NCBI GenBank assembly: GCA_905221605.1
Contig: CAJNDS010000044.1
Location: 43,501 to 107,500 of the forward strand
Reading direction: 5' to 3'
DNA from: Symbiodinium natans
Taxonomy: Eukaryota; Sar; Dinophyceae; Suessiales; Symbiodiniaceae
Length of the DNA stretch: 64,000 nt
Shown: piece by piece, positions 1-10,600 of the stretch
Layout of the letters: the number at the start of each line of letters is the position of its first letter
How positions within the stretch are numbered: the first letter of the stretch is position 1
Notes under the pieces: generated by a model
Seen by the model: the letters and a program-made list of their open reading frames with translations, nothing else
Database searches by the model: none
What the model was told of the DNA's origin: nothing
Position numbers and translations under genes: made by a program

Positions 1-231
1 GGTGTTGTGCAGTACAGGCAAATCCAGGAAGCTGTCCGGGTGATGTGGCTCGCGGCCCAAACCTCAATGACAAGATACATGCGTATCCCCATTCCGGACG
101 GCATCCCTGAGTGGGGGGTTGATGAGCAAGAGCTGCCTCCAATGCAGGTCATGCCCAGCCGTACGCGTTCCCATACCACCTCAGCTGGCCATCGCTCCCG
201 GCGTCCGGACTGGGATGGCTCCTGGCAATAG
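1..231 (+). CDS. C-terminal end of an unrecognised retroposon-encoded protein (partial)
   Basis: The frame is open from the first base and stops at 229-231. Its residues align by eye with the end of the frame at 14168-14545. Shared blocks are VQY followed by Q.A.R.MW, then IP.GIP.WGVDE, and a terminal PDW.G.WQ before the stop. Conservation between two otherwise diverged copies argues that this is the true reading frame and not a chance opening. The family is not recognised. The protein is cut by the window start, so its length and N-terminal domains are unknown. Confidence 0.45.
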   Translation, partial: GVVQYRQIQEAVRVMWLAAQTSMTRYMRIPIPDGIPEWGVDEQELPPMQVMPSRTRSHTTSAGHRSRRPDWDGSWQ

Positions 232-250
232 ACAGCAAACTGTCATCTGT

Positions 251-1659
251 GATGTGAGCCCTCACATCTCCTCGCCGATACATGCTGCAAGACTACCTCG
301 GGATATTCTTGGTTTGGCAACCCTCTCGTGGTCTATGCCACGGATTGGATCGTGCTTGTCTTTTGTGTGCTTACAGCTTGCAGCTGTGAACACCCTTCTG
401 GGTCGGCCTCGCGGTGTGCCTGTGGGAACGGGGGGCCTTTCTTTCGTGGTTGCTCCACTGGCCATCTGCCACGGACGACCCGGACGGTGACACCCCCTTG
501 TCGTACAACGGCGTCATGCCAATTGGGAGAGACCAGCTAGGGGATGCTGCTTCTGGGCTGTGGACACTTCTACGCGGAGATGAGGTTTCCACTTCCCTGG
601 CAATGTGCCATCGAGCACCTGTGGACAACCTGGCCTTCACGAGAGCCATTCTCGCCTGTGCTTGGGTTGCTGCGGGGTTCCCTGCCTGCTTGGGTGTATA
701 TCTCTGCTTGCGTCAAAGCAGCCATACATGACTACCTCCCCATCGGTAGGTGGCCAAGCGTGATGTGAGCCCTCACATCTCCTCGCCGACGTCTGTCGGT
801 TTGGGCATGGAGGGTCTGATTCTGGTTATTGAACCCTCAACCCTCACCGGCCAAGGAGATAGTTGCTTGGCCTTGAGTGCGAAGTTTCGACTGGGGGACT
901 CTCCCGCTTCCTGCGGGGCAGGTGGGGTCCCCGCCTGCTTGGGTTTACCTGATGGCTCTGATTGGAACGAAGCAGTCAAGCCTGCTTTGGCCGTCGGACG
1001 AGACTCTTGTGAGTCAAAAGAACGTTGCGCCTTGTGCTCGGAGAGGCTCCACTGGCTGACCACCATGGAGTGCTCTGGGCTGGTCCTACCCTTTGTTCTT
1101 GCCGTTAAGTCCCCACTGGCTGACCACCATGGGGCAACTTTATACTTCGGATCAAGAAGGTTGACACCTGCAACGTCCCGTGCCAAGGCACGACTATGCC
1201 CCACCTGTGATGGCGGACTTGTGAACCTTCTCGTGAACGGCCTTGGCTGGTGCTGAATGTATTCGCATCGGTGGCTGCATGATGGTGGTTTTGTGAATCT
1301 GGCAACGTCGCATTTTGCGACGCACCTGCGCACTCGGTGCTACATGTGTGCTCCCGGCCTCTTCGACGATTTCGAGTACTGAGTGCACAGGGTGACCTAG
1401 CAGTTCGGCGCGCTGGCTGTGGACACTTCTACGTGGAGATTATGCACCCGCTGACTTGGCAGGGAGCCATTCCCCACTTGTAGAACAACCTGGCCCTCTT
1501 GAGACTCTAGAGGGTCACCCTCGTCTGAGCTTGGCCTGCGGCAGGGCAAGTGGGCTCCCCGCCCGCGTGGATGTTACCTGAAGGCTCTGATTGGACCAAA
1601 GTAGCAATACCATGGAGATCCTTGCACTTCGGCACCAATGTGATGTGAGCCCTCCCATC
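251..1659 (+). repeat. Short palindromic motif, three copies within the 3' region
   Basis: The 18-base perfect inverted repeat GATGTGAGCCCTCACATC occurs at 251-268 and 762-779, and with one mismatch at 1642-1659. It is followed each time by TCCTCGCC or a close variant. A reverse-strand relative lies at 15929-15946. The arms are 8 bases with a 2-base centre. Recurrence of both the palindrome and its flank shows a repeated module and not a random hairpin. It could act as an RNA hairpin in the 3' untranslated region, but that is inference. Confidence 0.6.
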
Positions 1660-2211
1660 TCCTTACCGACGTACCTCGCGGGTTTGGGTTTGGAGGGACC
1701 TGATGCGTGCCGATGCGCAGGCCAGCGCCAAGGTTGCGTGGCCTTGTGTGAGATGCCTGGACTGGGAGGTTCCTCGTTGTCATTATAAACCCTGTGGCGT
1801 TAAGGGTTTGGTAACTCGCTGTGGACTTTCCCCTGGAATCCGTAGCTGCACTCTCGCCCCCCCTCTGGCCGTGCGCGGGCACCTCTCTGGGTGGGCACTT
1901 GTACGCCAGGTTGACTGGAGAACCCTGTGCTCGGAGCTACTCCACTGGCTGACCGCCATGGAGTGCCCTGGGCCGGTCCTGCTTTGATTGTTCTTGCTGT
2001 TAAGTCCCCACTGGCTGACCTCCATGGGGCATATGCCCCCTGTGCCGGGCGCGGACACCTCTCTGGGTGGGCACTTGTACGCCAAGGTGAATGGAGCACC
2101 CAAAACTCGGAGCTACTCCACTGGCTGACCACCATGGAGTGCCCTGGGCCGGTCTTGCCTTGATTGTTCTTGCTGTTAAGTCCCCACTGGCTGACCACCA
2201 TGGGGCATATG
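1046..2211 (+). repeat. Repeated CCACTGGCTGACC module in the 3' region
   Basis: The phrase CCACTGGCTGACCACCATGG, or a one- to two-base variant, occurs in pairs about 60-70 bases apart near 1046 and 1110, again near 1940 and 2006, and near 2118 and 2186. The same paired module is present in retroposon copy 2 near 14791 and 14857, and near 15136 and 15202. The pairs are direct repeats flanking a segment that contains TGGTC, TTGTTCTTGC and TGTTAAG-like words. This is a tandemly amplified non-coding module. The open frames seen on either strand here are by-products of it. Confidence 0.6.
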
Positions 2212-2653
2212 CACATCTTTCATCCCCCCTAGGGAGTCTGACTTGCAACATCCTTTCGCCGTTGAGTGTCGGTTGTCTGTCCTTGACAACGAGTACGTGA
2301 TCCGAACCTCTTCTGATGACCTCGGTTTGAATAACCGCTGTCGCACCAGTGGCTACATGATGGTGGTTTTGAGAATCTGGCAATGTCGCAATTTGCGATT
2401 CCCCCACAAGCTCTGTGCTTCCTTGTGAACCGGGACTTCATTGACGACCTCGAGTACTGAGTCCGTGGGGTATCTAGCAGTTCAGCGCGATTGCTCGCTT
2501 TGTTTCTTTGGTGTTTGTTTGCTTGGTGGTTGCTTGTTGTGTCTGGCGGATTGTGTGCGCTGACTTTGTTTCACCCTTTACGTCGAGCCCAACAAGACCG
2601 GCCTACTGTGCTACTGATGTAGTAAAGAGGCGTCAGTCCAAAAAAAAAAAAAA

Positions 2654-3654
2654 GCTTGGTCGAACCGAGAACCGCAAATCTTCCTGGTCAGCTTCTTGTG
2701 CACGTGATCCCCTGGGATGAGCTTCATTCCAAAGCGCCTGCTTTCTTGCTGCCAAGCACGGCCGGAAGATGCAAAGCTGGTTGTCCTGGTGGTGGACAAG
2801 ACCAACCGCCGCAACTCTAACCGCAGAATGTGTCGCAATATTGCCCGTGGCATGGCAATGCCCCCCGAGGCGCGCCTTGATGGGAACGAAATTGCCTTTG
2901 CACTGGAGGCGTTGCTGGCGTTCGTGCCATGCAATGACCACAGCTGCGTCGGTGTCGGAACCGGCGGAGAAGCCACTGATGCGTAGTTTGCATTGGCCGG
3001 CACTGCCGCCACCCAAACCCACATGTAAGGCCGTTAATGCTGCAGTGTGTGGCATGAAGTGTGCCAAGGCCGGCTTCATGGTAAGGGCAGCTTCAACAGC
3101 GCTAATCCTGGCCCTCACACCAGGCAAGTGGCATCCTTCAACATGTGGTAGAGAGCCTTGGCCCAAACTTGGGGGGCCTGAGGGAGGAGCAACAATGCAT
3201 GCGACGCGTTACCACTAGACAAGAGCAGCAGCGGGCGGTGAGAAAGGTTATATCTAACCGGCCTGTCTTGGTTCTTCCGGACTTGTTCCATTTCCAGGCC
3301 CGTTAGTGCGTGAGAATTGGCGGTGTAAAGGAAAATGCCCGAGACGGAAGCGGGCGCGTTCTCGCCTCTGCCATTTATCCCGCTGATGAAGAGCGACCTG
3401 CATTCCCCAGCAGGTGTACGGTGGGGTTTCGAGGGCGGGTGTTAAGACTGTCATTCAAGACCGGCTGAGGTCCTAAGACGTGGCCCGCGTGTCGGCAGTG
3501 AAAAGTGGCCAAGGCACATCCGGCAAAGTACCGGTGCGTTGCAGCAGTCAGAATAGCTCTGCCTTCCTTGCAATCCAATCGGTGTGGAATACTTTTGGAG
3601 CTCGAGATTGGATCTTGCCAGGGGAGAGAGTTTACCGTCCACGCTCTTGGACCG
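2654..3654. other. Flanking DNA without a convincing gene
   Basis: This stretch separates the A tail of retroposon copy 1 from the tyrosine-recombinase element. Frames of 89-177 codons are open on both strands between about 2611 and 3218 because the segment is GC-rich. No family motif is visible in any of them, and neither strand is clearly better. 3219-3654 shows nothing recognisable. The last six bases before the element (GACTTT, 3655-3660) match the element's own junction core. Confidence 0.4.
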
Positions 3655-3660
3655 GACTTT
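3655..3660 (+). other. GACTTT recombination core at the left junction
   Basis: GACTTT stands at 3655-3660 directly before repeat A1, at 11435-11440 at the B1/A2 junction, and at 12341-12346 at the end of B2. Only the left copy lies in flanking DNA. If a circle with joined B and A ends recombined with a chromosomal GACTTT, exactly this arrangement would result. The base after the core differs (C at 3661, A at 11441 and 12347), which would mark the exchange region. Confidence 0.55.
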
Positions 3661-3661
3661 C

Positions 3662-3927
3662 AGCTAACGGTCAACGGGTTGATAGTGCTTTAAAGTCTGA
3701 GCCTAGAGAAAAACCCCTTTGTGTTTCTTTGCTAGCTCGCCCGAGCTTTGGAAAAGGGAAAACTTTCCTTCATTGGCCTTTTGCACTCATTTTCCAGTCT
3801 CTGACACCATTGCTTGCGCATGTTCACCGGTTCAAGTGCCTTGTGAACGTTGAGCATCTGTAAGTTCTTGGAGCTGCCAAATGTTTTGCATCAAGCTTTG
3901 AACACTAGACTCAAGCTTCTGCAATGT
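3662..3927 (+). repeat. Split direct repeat A1 (left terminus)
   Basis: 266 bases identical by eye to 11442-11707, offset by exactly 7780. It begins AGCTAACGGTCAACGGG and ends CTTCTGCAATGT. It forms the left end of the tyrosine-recombinase element. The recombinase reading frame is already open inside its last 26 bases. Confidence 0.95.
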
Positions 3928-3955
3928 TGCATATGAGGCCAGGATAGAGGCGGTT

Positions 3956-5464
3956 TTGGAGAAAAGTTGCCTTAAGCTTGTGGGGTTCCTGAACTCTTTG
4001 GAGCTTAACGCCAGACCACATGCGTGGCCTGCCGGTCATGATGACCAGTGCATCTATGTCAAGGCCTGCCTCGGCGTGAAGTCGCCATTCACTGTCGAGA
4101 AGCGTGCAAATTCGTTGGTTCATCTCATGCGCTGGATGGTTGAGTACAAAGGGCTTCTTGTGAGCATCACCGAGGATGGGCTCTGGGATTATTTGTCATA
4201 CTTGAAGGAACATGCTGCAGCGGCCTCCAAAGGACAGGCTTCCATATCAGGAATCCGTTTTGCCTTGCATGTTCTGGGAGTGTGTTTCTCCGAGCACGTG
4301 TTGAGTCGTCGATGCATTGGATTCGCCGAACAAATGGAGACCTTGTCACGCGAGTCTTGCCAGGCATCTTCTTTGTTGCTTTCAGAGCTTCTGGCATTGC
4401 ACGGTATGTTGAAAAACAGTGCGCTGGAGCCTTGGGACCGCGCTTCCGTGGCGTTCTTGATCATCTGTGCGTATGCCAGGGCGCGGGCCAGCGACCTTGT
4501 CAGAGTACAAAGGGTGTCGGCCGACACCGCAGATAAATTTGGGTTCCTTGAGATAATGCTCAAAACTCATAAAGGGGCTAGGAACCCTAGGCTTAAGTCC
4601 AAGCTCCTGCCCGTGATTGCTCCGTTGGTTGGGGTCGATGGATCCAACTGGTATCTCGATGTCAAGGCTGCTCTGGAAGCAGAGGGCTTGTCGCTCGATG
4701 GCGACATCAACGGCCCTTTGTTCCGTCCTCCTCGCGACGGTGCGGGAGGAGCTCCAGGTGTGCGTGAGCTTCGCGCTCATGAGGTGACTGCGCTGCTGCA
4801 TTCCTTCCTTGGGCAGCCCGATGCGAATCGCCGGCTGTCTTCACATAGCCTCAAGGCAACTTTGCTTGACTGGACTTCCAAATTTGGCTTGCCTCCTCAG
4901 CAGCAGCATATCCTTGGACGCCACTGTGATGCTGTCAAGGGAAGTGCACCATTGTACTCGAGAGACCTGGTTTATGATGCCACGCGAGCTCTTCAGAGCG
5001 TCATCATGGAGGTGCATCATGCCCGTTTCGTGCCCGATGCGCCGAGGTCCTTGAGGTATCCACAGAGTGTTGCTCAGTCTCATGTTGATGTGATTGAGGT
5101 CAAGGACGAGCCCGTTGGCGAGGCAGTGCCGATTCCCACGGTGGGCAAAGGGCCAGAATCTGCTGAGCATGATGCCAGTCCTGCTTCAAGCTCCGATGTG
5201 GAGTCCTCCTCTAGCAGTTCATCCAGCTCCGACAGCGCTGCACCTGCATCCTGCAAGAAGTTCGCACGCCCGGACTGGCCTGACGAGCTCACGCGTGTGC
5301 ATAAGAAGACTCGTACCATGCATCTGGCTAAATCCTTTACAGGTGGAGGCACTGCAATCTTTGCATGCGGTCGAGCGGAATCTGATGCTTACGAGGCTGG
5401 ATGCGCTTCTGGCCCAGGCAGGCGCTGTGAAGTTTGCGTTCGTCTTGGGGCTGATGCGTCTTGA
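3956..5464 (+). CDS. Tyrosine recombinase of the retrotransposon
   Basis: Catalyses integration of the element by strand exchange through a 3'-phosphotyrosine. Residues 32-115 look like the helical core-binding domain. The catalytic domain follows, with Arg177 in the ARASDL motif, a hairpin lysine near 203-206, His297 in SSHSLKATLLDW, His323 in LGRH, and the nucleophile Tyr334 in PLYSRD. The position normally filled by the second arginine (HxxR) is Lys300. Beyond 400 comes a serine- and acid-rich linker, then a Cys-rich tail (Cys471, 483, 491, 494) that may bind zinc. The frame is open from 3902, inside repeat A1, but has no in-frame ATG until about codon 58. 3956 is a TTG, so the true start is unclear. 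Placement before Gag is unusual for the order. Confidence 0.9.
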   Translation: MEKSCLKLVGFLNSLELNARPHAWPAGHDDQCIYVKACLGVKSPFTVEKRANSLVHLMRWMVEYKGLLVSITEDGLWDYLSYLKEHAAAASKGQASISGIRFALHVLGVCFSEHVLSRRCIGFAEQMETLSRESCQASSLLLSELLALHGMLKNSALEPWDRASVAFLIICAYARARASDLVRVQRVSADTADKFGFLEIMLKTHKGARNPRLKSKLLPVIAPLVGVDGSNWYLDVKAALEAEGLSLDGDINGPLFRPPRDGAGGAPGVRELRAHEVTALLHSFLGQPDANRRLSSHSLKATLLDWTSKFGLPPQQQHILGRHCDAVKGSAPLYSRDLVYDATRALQSVIMEVHHARFVPDAPRSLRYPQSVAQSHVDVIEVKDEPVGEAVPIPTVGKGPESAEHDASPASSSDVESSSSSSSSSDSAAPASCKKFARPDWPDELTRVHKKTRTMHLAKSFTGGGTAIFACGRAESDAYEAGCASGPGRRCEVCVRLGADAS

Positions 5465-5534
5465 CATGGTTTCTCTTCTTAGGGCAAAGCCCTTTATGAC
5501 TTGGTGGTACAGACTTTTGCAAAATCTGTCTGGC

Positions 5535-5870
5535 CAGCTGGCGGATGCGCTTGCTGCCTATGCCTCGGCAACATGGCCGGCGGATGCGCTCGACAACATG
5601 GCTGTCGGATGCGGTTTCGTCACACAGTGGCACTGCCGCCTATCAGTTGTGTTTGGTGGTTGCACCAGCCGGCGGTTGCGCCGATCGGCCAGATTTTTCT
5701 TTGGAGTGGCGCGGCGGATGCGCTTGCGCTATGCCTCGGCAACATGGCAGGCGGATGCGCCTCTACAACATGGCCATCTGATGTGCTGAGGCCACATGGC
5801 TGGCCTTGCACTCCCTGAGTTGTGTTTGGTGGTTGCACCTGCCGGCGGATGCGCTGAGCTGTCAGACTTT
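5535..5870 (+). repeat. Tandem repeats between recombinase and gag
   Basis: The phrase CAACATGGCCGGCGGATGCGC and shorter variants (GGCGGATGCGCT) recur. A longer unit beginning GTTGTGTTTGGTGGTTGCACC appears at about 5643 and again at about 5819, a period of about 176 bases. Short open frames here are repeats and not genes. 5871-6147 shows nothing else recognisable. Confidence 0.65.
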
Positions 5871-6147
5871 TTCGAGCAGATGTTTTTGAAAGCTTCCGGC
5901 AGCCCCCACATCTCTTCGCCGCTGAAAAAGTTGGGCGTTCTGAAGACTTCATATGTGGGACACTAAGCAATCTGCATGAGATGCTTTTGTGGTTTAGTGG
6001 AACATTTCACCTCAAACTAGATGCTGATGAGGCGTGGTGATCTGATGCCTTGATGTTTGGCCTCACTCTGTCAGTACATGCTTCAGTCCTTTGCTGTCGA
6101 GCTCCAGCTTAGGCCGCCATTTGGGAAGGCTGCGCGTTTGTTCAGCC

Positions 6148-7622
6148 ATGTCGAGTCTTCTGGACAGTGAAGCTCATTTTGAAAAGAGGGCCTCCGAAAT
6201 CGGGATGAGTGGGGCCAGCTTGCAAGCTCTGCAGGCTCATGGGGTTGCGACCATGGGTAACATTGCACATATCATTGGGACTCCGGGCCAGCCCCTTGCT
6301 GACGCCGATGTTGAGGTTTGGATGCGCTTGCATTTGCCCGCTGCGACCCTAGGTGATCAGGCCTCGCTCCGCCGCCTCATCTGGGAGGGGAGGCATTGGC
6401 CACAGCTGAGCTCAAGGAGCAGTTAACCCACCCCGACAGTTCCGCCCAAAAGAAGGTTCCGGAAGCTGAACGCTCCCGGCGGATGGCGCATTTAAAGGCT
6501 TCGTTGCCGGGTCTGGCTTTGGAAGGTCCCCTCGAGCCCTCTTTCAGCCTACTTGATAAAGCAGCTGCCATCGAGAGAGAGAATCAGCTTCGTTTTCTCA
6601 GCCCTGATGTTTGTGTTAGTCGGGCCTTCGAGGTCACGAATGCACGACCCGACAAGAAGGTCCTCGAGCTTGATGATGCCAAAACGCTGTCTGTCTCCAG
6701 CCAGGCTGATGTGCCCGAGAGTCCGCCGTGCTCGGCCCTACAGCTGCAGGAAGCCCTTTTGCGGCGAGGCGTTGCTTTTGCCTTTGCGCAGATTGTATCC
6801 TTCACGTCTTATCAGAAGTATGTCACGCTCCTTTTCCAGCATTTGGCCCGTGACCCGCCCCCTGATTACCAAAGGTGTTCGGTCAGTCAGTTGGCCAGAG
6901 CGGACCGTATGGTGTTTGAGCGTCTCATTGCTGCTGATGTCAAGCCCCGGCGCGATCCATCCGGCGTGTATGCCTTGGACACCAAGCTTTTGGAAGCTCT
7001 TGAAAGCTACCAGGTCAGCATGCTTTTGATGCCTTTGGCGGCTCAGCGTCCTGATCAGCGGGGGCTGAAGCGCCCTGCTGCTTCTGCGTCCTCGGGGCAG
7101 TTCGGGCGTGCACGGCCTGGTTCCAAATGGGCCAAAGGCCGCGGCAGAGGGGCCCCTGCTGGCAAAGGCAAAGGTCGGGTCCATGGGCCGGCCGTACCCA
7201 AGGTGATCAGTGACTTGGGCGGACATGCCAGGACTGACGATGGCAAGGAGCTTTGTTTCAACCACAACTTGGAAGGCTGCAAGAATCCGCATTGTAAGCG
7301 GTTTGCGCCAAGTGCTTCAAGAGCACTCACACGATTAGGCAGTGCAATTGAGAGCTTGGGGCGTCGGGGGTGCCGCTGCCGCGCCCTCCGGCGCCGGGCG
7401 CTGAACCACGTTTTTCCATTGGTGAGGTCGTCTCCTCACGCATTTCTCCGGGCAATGCCGAATCTCTTGCAGCCTCCTTTCTCCAACAGGGGGTCACGGA
7501 AGCCGATGTCTGCGCTTTGGTGCCCTATCTCAAGTCCGAGCGTCCTGCTCGGGGACAAGGCATGCCATCCGAGTTTAGCTTTACAACGGGCGCGTACGTC
7601 CATGGGTCTTTGGTTGGCCTGA
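6148..7622 (+). pseudogene. Gag-like nucleocapsid protein with an internal frameshift
   Basis: Begins with ATG at 6148 (MSSLLDSEAHFEKR). The first frame ends at 6426, but the sequence clearly continues in another frame from about 6390: LRRLIWE leads into ALATAELKEQLTHP. One base appears to be gained or lost in the GGGAGGGGAGG run near 6382-6392. The second frame runs about 410 codons to 7622. It contains a basic RG/GK-rich stretch (GRGRGAPAGKGKGR) typical of nucleic-acid binding, then a CCCH-like finger, C-x7-C-x4-C, in which the expected last His is not present (KRFAP). The frame then overlaps Pol. The role, packaging element RNA, is inferred from position and the basic/finger tail. The same break in other genomic copies would suggest programmed frameshifting; if absent there, it is decay. 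Confidence 0.7.
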
Positions 7623-10600
7623 GGACCCATGCATCCACTTTTCCAAATGTCACGCGCTGTCTGTGTGACCTAGTCAAGCGCCGAGCCCCAGAAATCGAAT
7701 TCTCTTCGATAGCCCTTTTTAAGGATCTTTGCACCCCTCCTCACCGTGACCTGAATAACAGTTCAGGTTTTCCCTCCTGCCTCATTCCTTGCTCCAGCTT
7801 CGAAGGAGGCGAGCTGTGGATTGAAGATGACGAAGGCTCAGTGGCGTGCCCCGACACCGCTGTTGCCACCAAAGGTCGTCTCCTCAGCCTCACGGGGCCC
7901 ACATTTTTCGACCCACATCTGCTTCATGCGACCGCTCCTTGGGTTGGATCCCGGGTGGTGATTGCGGCCTTTGTCATAGCTCGCTTTGAGCTACTGACGG
8001 CTTCCGACAGGTCAGCCCTGCAAAGCTTAGGCTTTCGCTGCCCAGCCCTTTCTACCGGCGAAAATGCCGGTCCGGCCCCCCCGCGTCCGCTGCGCAGCAA
8101 TTTCCCGGTGGTTTTTGAGATCTTCTCTGGTTCTGCTCGCATCACAACGGCTTTGCGTTCTTTTTGGCCGCACTGTTTCGGCGTGGATTCTAGGCCTCCG
8201 TCCGAAGCTCGCTCTCATACTTTGGTGGCAGACCTCAGTTCGCCAGCCGGGCAGGACTTGCTGTGGCATTGGTTGCGTTGCCCATATCTAGTAGGGTTGT
8301 GGATTGCTCCGCCGTGCGGGACGGCCAGTCTCGCACGTTGCATCCCGGTGTATGATGCTGCCGGTAACATTGTACCGTCGCCGCCTCCCTTGCGCGACTC
8401 GGCCTGCCCCGACGGCCTGCCAGGCCTTGAAGGCCTTCATGCTGTGCGAGTTCGCCAAGCGAATATCTTGTATTCCTTGGTTCAGGAGCTGTGTGCTTTC
8501 GCTCACCAGGCGCAGATCATGGTGGCCGTGGAGAATCCTCGCGGCAGCCTCTTCTGGTCGACTTCATCATGGCGCCGAGCGCAGCCCTACTGTCCCTTTT
8601 GGACTTGCTTCCAGAACTGCGCTTTCAAGGGTCGCAGACCCAAATGGACGGCCATCGCTCACAACCACCCCTCCTTCACCGCCCTCGCCCGTACTTGTCC
8701 TGGTGCCAGTTGCGCTTCGCAACATTTGCCCTGGGGGCTCACCCCGTCCCACGCCTGGTCCACTAGTGAGGAGTGCGCTTATCCGCCTTTTCTTGCTGTC
8801 TGCGTGGCGCGTTGCTTTGCCCAAGCCGTTGAGGTCGCGCCGTCGTCTGAGCCGTCCATTGCGGCCATCCGCGCCCGCACTGGGTTGCAGCCCAAGGCTT
8901 CTTCTTACGCCCCCCTGGTACCGGAACACAAGCACGTTGTTGTCTTGCGCGGTCCCTCCGTTCTGCTTGACGACCTGCCGGTCGAGCCCATGGCCCGCTT
9001 GAAGAAGGAATGGGCGCCTCCGCCTTCTGTTGCCCCCGCCGGGGCCCTGCCCGCAGGCTCACAGCTTCTGCGGTCTACTCCTCTTACGGTTAATATGGGG
9101 TTGCCTGACACTGACCAAGTTCCCACAGGTGCCGCTTTGCAGCCCGAAGTTCCCCCACAAGGTACCACCGAGGTTGCTTGGGGCATTCCCTTTGAACCAC
9201 AAGAGTTTGTGAGAGCTGCAGTGGCCAAGGGGCATCCTCGTACTTTCAGCGCTTTGCTGCCAAGTGTTCTGGAAGAGGCCATTGACTTCAATGCGAGCCA
9301 TACCTTGGCTGAGACTGCAGAGGTCAGGACTGGTTGGTTTAAGCACTGGTTGAATAGGATGGGGGCTTTGAAGGAGGAGGAGGCAGCTCTGAAGGCATCG
9401 ATGCCCCCAGAGCGAGCAAAGGTGCTGGAGGGGAAGAACCTCCTGCTATGGCAGGAAATGTTACGCGCCAGCGGTTATCCGGATCTGGGAGTCGTAGATC
9501 TGATGAAGGAAGGTGTCGATCTTGCAGGCCAGGTGCCGGCTTCTGGGCTTTTTGAACCTTGTTTCAAACCCGCCAAGCTGTCCCCCGCTGGTCTGGCACA
9601 GCAGACTCCCGAAGTTCGCCGGAAGATTCTCGTTGCTGCATCCAAGCCATCTGAGCATGATGCCGTCATATGCCAGAAGACAGCTGAGGAATATGAGAAA
9701 GGCTGGGTTTCTGGTCCGCTGGACCCCAGCTCGTTGCCCTCAGATGCAGTGATCAACAGGCGCTTCGCCATTCTTCAGAAGGATCGGCCCAGAGTAATTG
9801 ACGACTGCAGCGCTTCCCTTTTGAACGATACTGTGCAGAAGACCGAATCTCCCCAGCCTCAGAGTGTGGACCTGATCGCAGCCATGGTTCTAGCAGCACT
9901 CCAGCGTTTGCCAGGCAAGGCCATGGTCGGAAAGTGCCTGGACTTGAAAGCTGCCTACAGACAGGTTCCTGTTTCAGCCGCTGGCCTGATGTTTGCCTTT
10001 GTTGCATACTTCTGCCCTGCAGAGGCCAAATGCGTGGTGAGGCAGATGTATGCGCTTCCGTTTGGTGCCAGCAGGGCTGTGTATGGGTACCTTAGGATAG
10101 CGTATAGCTTGTGGTGGTTAGCCGTTAAGAACCTTAAGCTCATGATGACGCACTTTTTCGACGACTTCGTCAACATCTGTAGATCCGAGGAGCAGGTCCA
10201 CGTGGAAAGAGTCCTGCATGGTTTCTTTGCACTGCTTGGCTGGAAAGTTTCGGAGGACAAGGATCATGGGTTCCAGGAAGAATTTACGGCTCTGGGGATA
10301 TGGGTTTCCTTCAGCAGATTCCTTCATTCCGAGGTCTTGTTCTTCAACACTCCCAGCCGGATACAGGAAGTTTCAGCCTATTTGAACTCGCTCCTGGAGG
10401 TTAGAACGTCCACCAAGAAGGAACTGGAACGAATCAGGGAACGCATGCTTTTTGCTGGTGGCCAGCTGTTTGGAAGGTTGGGCCGAACGTGTGTTAAAGC
10501 GCTGCAGCAGGCAGAAGCCGACCCTCAGTGTGTGATCACCGACGCCATGGCTTCAGCCATCACCTTGTTCATTGACCTCCTCAGAAATGGCCCGCCTAGG

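Larger units (their letters stand above)
1..2653 (+). mobile_element. Poly(A)-ended retroposon, copy 1 (5' end outside window)
   Basis: The left edge of the window lies inside an element that ends in a run of about 14 A at 2640-2653. A second copy ends at 15686. Both copies share the end of a coding region (1-231 and 14250-14545), a long 3' region, and a last segment reading CTGATGTAGTAAAGAGGCGTC just before the A run. The 3' region of this copy is about 2.4 kb, against about 1.1 kb in the other, because modules are repeated inside it. The segment around 1268-1382 recurs at 2342-2460, and that around 557-790 recurs at 1419-1672. The A tail suggests retroposition of an RNA, either a LINE-like element or a recycled transcript. 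No reverse transcriptase is visible in this copy, so the class is undecided. Confidence 0.6.

Noticed and set aside
773-1333. 186-codon minus-strand frame, and similar minus frames at 1783-2407
   Set aside because: They overlap the repeated CCACTGGCTGACC modules and repeat the same peptide at each module; shadows of non-coding repeats.
2717-2986. Frame with GMKLIPGDHVHKKLTRKICG-like text on the complementary strand, considered as a ribosomal protein
   Set aside because: Resemblance was too short and not collinear with any ribosomal family I could name with confidence.
2633-3166. 177-codon minus-strand frame
   Set aside because: Overlapping frames on both strands are equally open in this GC-rich stretch and no motif is recognisable.
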